Part shown: one piece after another, positions 7,727-13,163 of the stretch | Layout: each line of letters starts with the position of its first letter | Position numbering within the stretch: the first letter of the stretch is position 1 | Assembly: GCA_964593865.1 (NCBI GenBank) | Contig: CAZQKE010000134.1 | Location: 1 to 13,163 of the forward strand | Direction of reading: 5' to 3' | Length of the DNA: 13,163 nucleotides | Source: CAZQKE01 sp964593865 | GTDB taxonomy: Bacteria; Chloroflexota; Anaerolineae; JAAYZQ01 | Translations under genes and position numbers: made by a program | The notes under the pieces: generated by a model | Database searches by the model: none | The model's input: the letters and a program-made list of their open reading frames with translations, nothing else | What the model was told of the DNA's origin: nothing

Positions 7727-8823
7727 GATGGTGGTTTGACCTCCGTTGAGATTCGCTTTTGAATTTCGGCGTAGGTGAGATTTTGCTGGACCATGCTGAG
7801 CAGGCCCAGGGTGGTGTAGACGATGTAGACGATGGCGTGAGCAGTCAAGGTGTAGCTTAGGGCTGCTTCCGGTGTCATGCCAAAGAGGACCATCGTCTCG
7901 CGGCCCAGGGCTTCGAAGACGCCGATGGCGCCGGGCGAGGAGGGCACGCTCAGCCCCAGGGCCGTGACCGAGTTAAAGGCCAAGCCTGCTACCCACGGTT
8001 GTTGTGGATCAAAGGCCAGCAGGACAACCCAGTAAAAGATGGTGATGGAGGTCCAAATGGCTATGGACCAGAGGAGGAGAGGCGGCCCCAGGCGCAAGGT
8101 GGTGATGCCGCCCAAACCGTCGATCAGGGACCCGGCCATGTTGCCCAGATCGTGGCGGTCGGCCCACGGCATTCGGGCCAGGAAGGGGAGCCGCAGCCGT
8201 CGGGCCAGTTTTTTCCAGAAGAGGCTCATCGTTTCGTGGCCGGGCCAGTGGAAGGCCAGGAGGATGCGGTCCAGCAGGTGCAGGGTCCATTCCCGTTGCC
8301 AAACGAGGATGATAAAAACGGCGACTGCTGCCAACGCTGCTGCCCCGATCACCAGGCCGGAGCGAACCATCCAGGCGGGCAAGGGGGCGGAGGAAGGAGC
8401 GACGACACCGGACACCAGCGTTACGAGGAAAAAGCCACCTACGGCACACAAGGCGTCCAGCACCCGCTCGGCGACGATGGTGGAGAAGGCGGTAGCGCGG
8501 CTCACCCGTTCCGTATCGCCGATGAGGTAGGCGCGGGCCACATCCCCCAGGCGGGCGGGAAAGATGTTGCTCAGGAGGTAGCCGATGTTGATGACGGCGA
8601 ACAGGTTGCGGATATGCAGGCCGCGCTGAGGGTAAAAGAGCAGCCGCCAGCGCAGAGCACGCAGCAAGAGGAAGAGCAAGAGGGGTAGCACCGAAAGGGC
8701 CAGAAGCCGGTGATCGGCCCCGACCAAAGCGGTCCATACCTCTGCGACGTTGATCTTGCGGAAGGCAAAGATCAGGGCAACGATGCTGATGCCGATACCG
8801 ATCCAAAAGCGCGTTTTCTTCAA
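7723..8823 (-). CDS. LPG-synthase TM-region/UPF0104 flippase-like membrane protein
   Basis: 366 residues from a TTG start at 8823, supported by a GGAGAGG Shine-Dalgarno 5 nt upstream; no ATG or GTG is better placed. It belongs to the family named after the membrane region of lysylphosphatidylglycerol synthase (UPF0104, related to archaeal AglD). Conserved landmarks: RALRWRLLF (55-63), NIGYLLSNIFPARLGDVAR (79-97), ERVLD (119-123) and PSSPGAIGVFEALG (294-307). Hydrophobic helices lie at about 6-22, 41-57, 74-90, 124-143, 154-174, 249-270, 278-297 and 324-345. Length fits the stand-alone form, without the C-terminal aminoacyl-transferase domain of MprF. Members are thought to move lipids or lipid-linked sugars across the membrane or to assist glycosyltransferases. 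Coupling to the GT4 gene by a 4-bp overlap supports that role here. A promoter and an inverted repeat lie directly upstream. Confidence 0.88.
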   Translation of the reverse strand: MKKTRFWIGIGISIVALIFAFRKINVAEVWTALVGADHRLLALSVLPLLLFLLLRALRWRLLFYPQRGLHIRNLFAVINIGYLLSNIFPARLGDVARAYLIGDTERVSRATAFSTIVAERVLDALCAVGGFFLVTLVSGVVAPSSAPLPAWMVRSGLVIGAAALAAVAVFIILVWQREWTLHLLDRILLAFHWPGHETMSLFWKKLARRLRLPFLARMPWADRHDLGNMAGSLIDGLGGITTLRLGPPLLLWSIAIWTSITIFYWVVLLAFDPQQPWVAGLAFNSVTALGLSVPSSPGAIGVFEALGRETMVLFGMTPEAALSYTLTAHAIVYIVYTTLGLLSMVQQNLTYAEIQKRISTEVKPPS

Positions 8824-8843
8824 GCCATCCTCTCCGGAAATAG

Positions 8844-8870
8844 GTTGGGCAAGTCTGCAACTTGCCCAAC
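8844..8870 (-). promoter_or_regulatory. Perfect 11-bp inverted repeat at the predicted transcription start of the flippase operon
   Basis: GTTGGGCAAGT (8844-8854) and ACTTGCCCAAC (8860-8870) are exact reverse complements around a 5-nt centre (CTGCA). The repeat begins about 6 bp downstream of the -10 box and ends about 20 bp before the TTG start codon. It could be a repressor operator or a stem-loop at the very 5' end of the mRNA. No T-tract follows. Confidence 0.75.
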
Positions 8871-8875
8871 GGCCA

Positions 8876-8884
8876 ATTATAGCA
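8876..8884 (-). promoter_or_regulatory. Extended -10 promoter for the flippase-GT4-helicase transcript
   Basis: On the minus strand TGC is followed directly by a perfect TATAAT (8881 down to 8876), an extended -10 element. The -35 region is weak: the best hexamer is TTCGCC, 18 nt upstream. Predicted start is at about 8868-8870, giving a leader of about 45 nt. Confidence 0.6.
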
Positions 8885-8945
8885 TTGTTCGGCGAGGATG
8901 GCGAATGGGAGACGGTCCGACGCGTTTCGCGTTTCGGGGGTGACG

Positions 8946-8970
8946 CCTTGCCCCGGGTTTGGGGTCAAGG
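8946..8970 (-). terminator. Hairpin downstream of the Uma2 gene, possible terminator
   Basis: On the minus strand CCTTG-A-CCCC pairs with GGGG-CAAGG around a 6-nt loop: 9 bp with one bulged base, starting about 15 bp past the Uma2 stop. No U-tract follows, so it may act with Rho or as a pause site. It overlaps the plus-strand G-quadruplex motif at 8955-8983. Confidence 0.4.
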
Positions 8971-8983
8971 GGCAGGGGCCGGG
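8955..8983 (+). other. G-quadruplex motif between the Uma2 gene and the flippase promoter
   Basis: Five G-runs on the plus strand (3, 4, 4, 4 and 3 Gs) are separated by loops of 3, 4, 2 and 2 nt, just past the Uma2 stop. The plus strand is the template for transcription coming from clpC-uma2, so a folded quadruplex would stand in the path of RNA polymerase. Confidence 0.6.
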
Positions 8984-8984
8984 A

Positions 8985-9598
8985 TCACTCCAGGGTGCTC
9001 AGCACTTCGGCAGTGGCGGGGAAGCGTCCTTCCGGCGGCCAGAGCCATGTGCTCTGCAAGGTCAGCCCCTTGATGACCGCCGAGCGATAGACTCCGCCTT
9101 CCGGCTCCACGGGGCGGAATCTCCCCGTCGTCTCGTCGCGGTGCAGCAGTTGGGTTCCTTCCGGGCCGTAAGGGTCAATGAGCCACAGTTCCCACACCCC
9201 GGCTCGCTCATATCCTTCCCGTTTGCTGCCGGTGTCGTAGCGGTAGGTGCCGGCCGAAAGGATCTCCATCACCAGGTCGGGCGCACCATAGACGGCGTCC
9301 TCTTTGATGATGTGCAACCGCCGCCGGGAGATGAACAACAGGTCCGGTTCGTAGGTGTGGCCTTCCCCCAGCCGCACCGCCACCCGCGAACCTAGTACCT
9401 CGCCCAATTCCCAATGCTCCACATACCCGCCGACGACCTGGAGCAGAAACCGAAAAAGTCGCTCGTGAATTACCGAAGCCGGTGTGTGCATCACAATCAC
9501 TCCGTTGACAAGTTCGGCGTTGGTGTCCTCATCGCACCAGGCCATGAACTGCTCGTGCGTGACCCGTTCCCGGGCCGGCACCGGCGCAATCTGAACCG

Positions 9599-9602
<4 letters not shown>
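8985..9602 (-). CDS. Uma2-family (DUF820) restriction-like endonuclease-fold protein
   Basis: 205 residues. The ATG at 9602 overlaps the clpC stop (ATGA), and a strong GGGAGGAG Shine-Dalgarno lies 6 nt upstream inside clpC, so translation is probably coupled. The sequence follows the Uma2/DUF820 plan, a PD-(D/E)xK nuclease fold: early acidic residue E30 in AELVNG, the proline-aspartate of YEPDLLF (D87), PDLVMEILS with E113, D123 and K127 in the run TYRYDTGSKREGY, then the family hallmark AGVWELWLIDP (134-144). All expected catalytic positions are present, so it is probably active or recently so. The family is greatly expanded in cyanobacteria and Chloroflexota and its biological role is unknown. 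Members are commonly annotated as Uma2 family endonuclease. There is no signal peptide. Confidence 0.9.
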
Positions 9603-12091
<2,489 letters not shown>

Positions 12092-12144
12092 GGTCCCAAA
12101 CTCCCACTTGGTTTCCGAAAATCGTTACTACTCAGCCTATCCTC

Positions 12145-12227
12145 CCGCAGGCGCAAACCGATTTGAAATCACCAGCTTTGCCCGACGGGCAACCGGTTTC
12201 AACCTGAAACCGCTTCCAAGCCTGCGG
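12145..12227 (-). promoter_or_regulatory. Structured, multibranched leader of clpC
   Basis: An outer perfect 8-bp stem (CCGCAGGC 12145-12152 with GCCTGCGG 12220-12227) encloses three smaller inverted repeats: CGGTTTCA/TGAAACCG (12194-12201 and 12205-12212, 3-nt loop), TTGCCC/GGGCAA (12178-12183 and 12187-12192, 3-nt loop), and a 4-bp CAAA/TTTG pair at 12154-12165. All lie in the predicted 5' untranslated region of clpC, about 54 to 136 nt upstream of the start codon. This could be an RNA element (thermosensor-like or ligand- or protein-bound), or the short palindromes could be operators. Confidence 0.55.
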
Positions 12228-12258
12228 CAAGGTGAGCAGTTACCGAAAATCCCCATTC

Positions 12259-12287
12259 ATTATACCCGCTTTGCCCCCATTTGCCAA
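12259..12287 (-). promoter_or_regulatory. Sigma-70-like promoter of clpC
   Basis: On the minus strand TTGGCA (12287-12282, 5 of 6 to consensus) and a perfect TATAAT (12264-12259) are separated by exactly 17 nt. Predicted start at about 12252, giving a leader of about 160 nt. Confidence 0.75.
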
Positions 12288-12304
12288 TTCGTCCCTCTGC
12301 CGAT

Positions 12305-12332
12305 TTGCATTGTACCCGTTGTGCGGTATAAT
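12305..12332 (+). promoter_or_regulatory. Promoter of the DUF4332 gene
   Basis: A perfect TATAAT (12327-12332) is preceded by TTGCAT (12305-12310) at 16 nt spacing; the -35 box is weak (3 of 6). The -35 boxes of this promoter and of the clpC promoter are only 17 bp apart, back to back, so a regulator bound between them could affect both. Confidence 0.6.
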
Positions 12333-12366
12333 GAGCCTGTACCACGGGCGAAAAGGAGAAAAGATC

Positions 12367-12771
12367 ATGACGAAACTCACAACTATTGAAGGCATCGGCG
12401 AGGTGTATGCCGCCAAGCTCAAGGAAGCAGGCATTAGGACGACGGAAGCTCTGTTGGAAGCGTGCAAGACCCCCCAGGGGCGTAAGGATCTGGCCGAAAA
12501 AACCGGTATCAGCGAGAAACTTGTCCTGGAATGGGCCAATCGTGCCGATCTGTTCCGCATCTCCGGCGTGGGGGAGGAGTACGCCGATCTGCTGGAAGCA
12601 AGTGGCGTGGACACCGTCCCCGAACTGGCCCGCCGCAACGCCGACAACCTTTATGCCAAGATGCAAGAGGTCAACGCCGAAAAGAAGCTGGTCCGCAAGA
12701 TGCCGACTCGCAACCAGGTTGCCGGTTGGATTGAACAGGCCAAATCCTTGCCCCGCGTGATGACCTACTGA
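12367..12771 (+). CDS. DUF4332-family helix-hairpin-helix protein
   Basis: 134 residues from an ATG with a clear AGGAG Shine-Dalgarno 8 nt upstream. The whole protein fits the DUF4332 plan: two helix-hairpin-helix-like motifs, IEGIGEVYAAKL (7-18) and ISGVGEEYADLL (65-76), a connecting segment GRKDLAEKTGIS (38-49), then VDTVPELARRNADNLYAKM (81-99) and a C-terminal helix AGWIEQAKSLPRVMTY (119-134). Such pairs of HhH motifs bind DNA backbone in other proteins. The specific role of DUF4332 is unknown, and a nucleic-acid-binding or scaffold role is inferred. It is soluble, with no signal peptide. It is read divergently from clpC across a shared 275-bp promoter region. The reading frame is complete and looks intact. 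Confidence 0.88.
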   Translation: MTKLTTIEGIGEVYAAKLKEAGIRTTEALLEACKTPQGRKDLAEKTGISEKLVLEWANRADLFRISGVGEEYADLLEASGVDTVPELARRNADNLYAKMQEVNAEKKLVRKMPTRNQVAGWIEQAKSLPRVMTY

Positions 12772-12831
12772 GTGGCGGGCCATCGGCTCTCCACCGGGGC
12801 AGGATCGCGCGCGAGAATCCTTTCGGGCCTG

Positions 12832-12886
12832 GGGCCGGGCGCATTCGTGCATTCGTGTATTCGCGTCCGCTTCGTGGACGGCCCGC
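12832..12886 (+). repeat. GC-rich direct repeat, copy 1
   Basis: 55 bp. It opens with GGGCCGGGCG, continues with three octamers (CATTCGTG, CATTCGTG, TATTCGCG, 12842-12865) and ends with CGTCC-7 nt-GGACG followed by GCCCGC. The outer GGGCC/GGCCC and inner CGTCC/GGACG arms can pair, so the unit may fold. It matches copy 2 at 13005-13051 exactly except for one extra octamer. Confidence 0.85.
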
Positions 12887-12906
12887 TTTGGCGGTTCCGG
12901 GGGTTT

Positions 12907-12980
12907 GAACCGCGAAGGCGCAAAGGGCGCAAAGAAAAGAGAAAAAGAAGACCTTTGCGCTCTTGGCGTCTTGGCGGTTC
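12907..12980. repeat. Long imperfect palindrome (28-bp arms, 18-nt purine loop)
   Basis: The left arm at 12907-12934 (starts GAACCGCGAAGG, ends GCGCAAAG) pairs with the right arm at 12953-12980 (starts CTTTGCGC, ends TTGGCGGTTC), with four mismatches. The loop 12935-12952 is nearly all A and G. Extra GCGGTT/AACCGC half-sites flank it at 12891-12897 and 12982-12987, so the arms can also pair with neighbours. It resembles a non-coding mobile palindrome or REP-like element, and it could also act as a bidirectional terminator between the two plus-strand genes. Confidence 0.8.
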
Positions 12981-13004
12981 CAACCGCGATTTCCTTGCGC
13001 CACC

Positions 13005-13051
13005 GGGCCGGGCGCATTCGTGCATTCGCGTCCGCTTCGTGGACGGCCCGC
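13005..13051 (+). repeat. GC-rich direct repeat, copy 2
   Basis: 47 bp, identical to copy 1 at 12832-12886 but with two octamers in place of three (CATTCGTG, CATTCGCG, 13015-13030). It ends 22 bp before the M20 start codon, leaving room only for the Shine-Dalgarno. Confidence 0.85.
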
Positions 13052-13073
13052 ATTATTTTCTGAGGAAGGAGCA

Positions 13074-13163
13074 ATGGTGGACCCTACGACTGCCTATCAA
13101 CATCCTATCGCGCTATTGCAGGATCTGATCCGGTTTGATACGACCAACCCGCCCGGCAACGAG
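13074..13163 (+). CDS. M20-family metallopeptidase (ArgE/DapE/ACY1-like), N-terminal 30 codons only
   Basis: An ATG with an AAGGAG Shine-Dalgarno 3 nt upstream opens a frame that runs off the right edge. Residues 12-30 (IALLQDLIRFDTTNPPGNE) match the N-terminal signature of M20/M25/M40 zinc peptidases and deacylases, where the helix LLQDLIRFDT leads to NPPGNE ahead of the first metal ligand. Substrate type (acetylornithine, succinyl-diaminopimelate, aminoacyl or other) cannot be told from 30 residues. It follows the composite repeat in the same direction as the DUF4332 gene. Confidence 0.75.
   Translation, partial: MVDPTTAYQHPIALLQDLIRFDTTNPPGNE

Larger units (their letters stand above)
12772..13073. 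other. Gene-free stretch holding a composite repeat element
   Basis: 302 bp between the DUF4332 stop and the M20 gene. Open frames across it read through repeats on both strands and resemble no protein. It holds two near-identical GC-rich repeats flanking a long imperfect palindrome (both listed separately). No convincing -35/-10 pair for the M20 gene was found; that gene may depend on read-through or on a promoter inside the repeat. Confidence 0.7.

Noticed and set aside
12145..12227. tRNA or tRNA-like gene in the clpC leader
   Set aside because: A TTCAAAT T-loop-like string is present, but the flanking 5-bp T-stem does not pair and no acceptor/D-arm layout fits.
12092..12260. CIRCE, HAIR or CtsR heat-shock operator upstream of clpC
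   Set aside because: None of the consensus strings (TTAGCACTC-N9-GAGTGCTAA, CTTGAGT-N7-ACTCAAG, GGTCAAA direct repeats) was found.
12832..13051. CRISPR array
   Set aside because: There are only two repeat copies, of unequal length, the 118-bp spacing is itself palindromic, and no cas gene is present.
12199..13074. 291-residue minus-strand frame across the DUF4332 gene and the repeats
   Set aside because: It reads through the repeats and antisense to a well-supported gene with its own promoter and Shine-Dalgarno. The repeated peptide pieces are translations of the DNA repeat.

Overview
This 13.2 kb, GC-rich window looks like a chromosomal segment of a Chloroflexota bacterium (Anaerolineae or Caldilineae type). 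That placement is an inference from the mix of protein families (a DUF4332 helix-hairpin-helix protein, a Uma2-type nuclease, ClpC, an LPG-synthase-type flippase, and a multi-pass membrane enzyme ending in an ILEI/FAM3 domain) and from dispersed palindromic repeats. No rRNA, tRNA, CRISPR array, transposase or phage gene is visible.

From the left edge to about 12,091 every gene is on the minus strand. In the direction of transcription (right to left) there are three blocks. (1) clpC and a Uma2-family gene, overlapping by 4 bp (ATGA), read from a strong sigma-70-like promoter and a structured leader of about 160 nt. (2) A TTG-started flippase-like membrane protein and a GTG-started GT4 glycosyltransferase, overlapping by 4 bp (GTGA), followed after about 50 bp by a MrfA/YprA-type DEAD-box helicase with an HNH nuclease domain embedded near its C-terminus. 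This block has its own extended -10 promoter, and a perfect 11-bp inverted repeat lies at the predicted transcription start. (3) A class I SAM methyltransferase overlapping by 11 bp a very large membrane protein that runs off the left edge. That protein has a GT-C-like multi-pass N-terminal half and an exported C-terminal half that contains an ILEI/FAM3-like domain.

On the right, a divergent plus-strand transcript starts opposite clpC. It encodes a 134-residue DUF4332 protein. A 302-bp gene-free stretch follows, holding a composite repeat (two near-identical GC-rich repeats flanking a long imperfect palindrome), and then the first 30 codons of an M20-family metallopeptidase.

Blocks 2 and 3 (flippase, GT4, methyltransferase, GT-C/ILEI) look like cell-surface glycan or glycolipid genes, with a DNA-repair helicase riding along. 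Block 1 is protein quality control. The most unusual items are the HNH domain inside the MrfA-like helicase, the ILEI/FAM3 domain fused to a GT-C-like enzyme, a 7-bp tandem repeat (also a G-quadruplex motif) inside that enzyme's reading frame, the multibranched clpC leader, and the composite repeat near the right edge.
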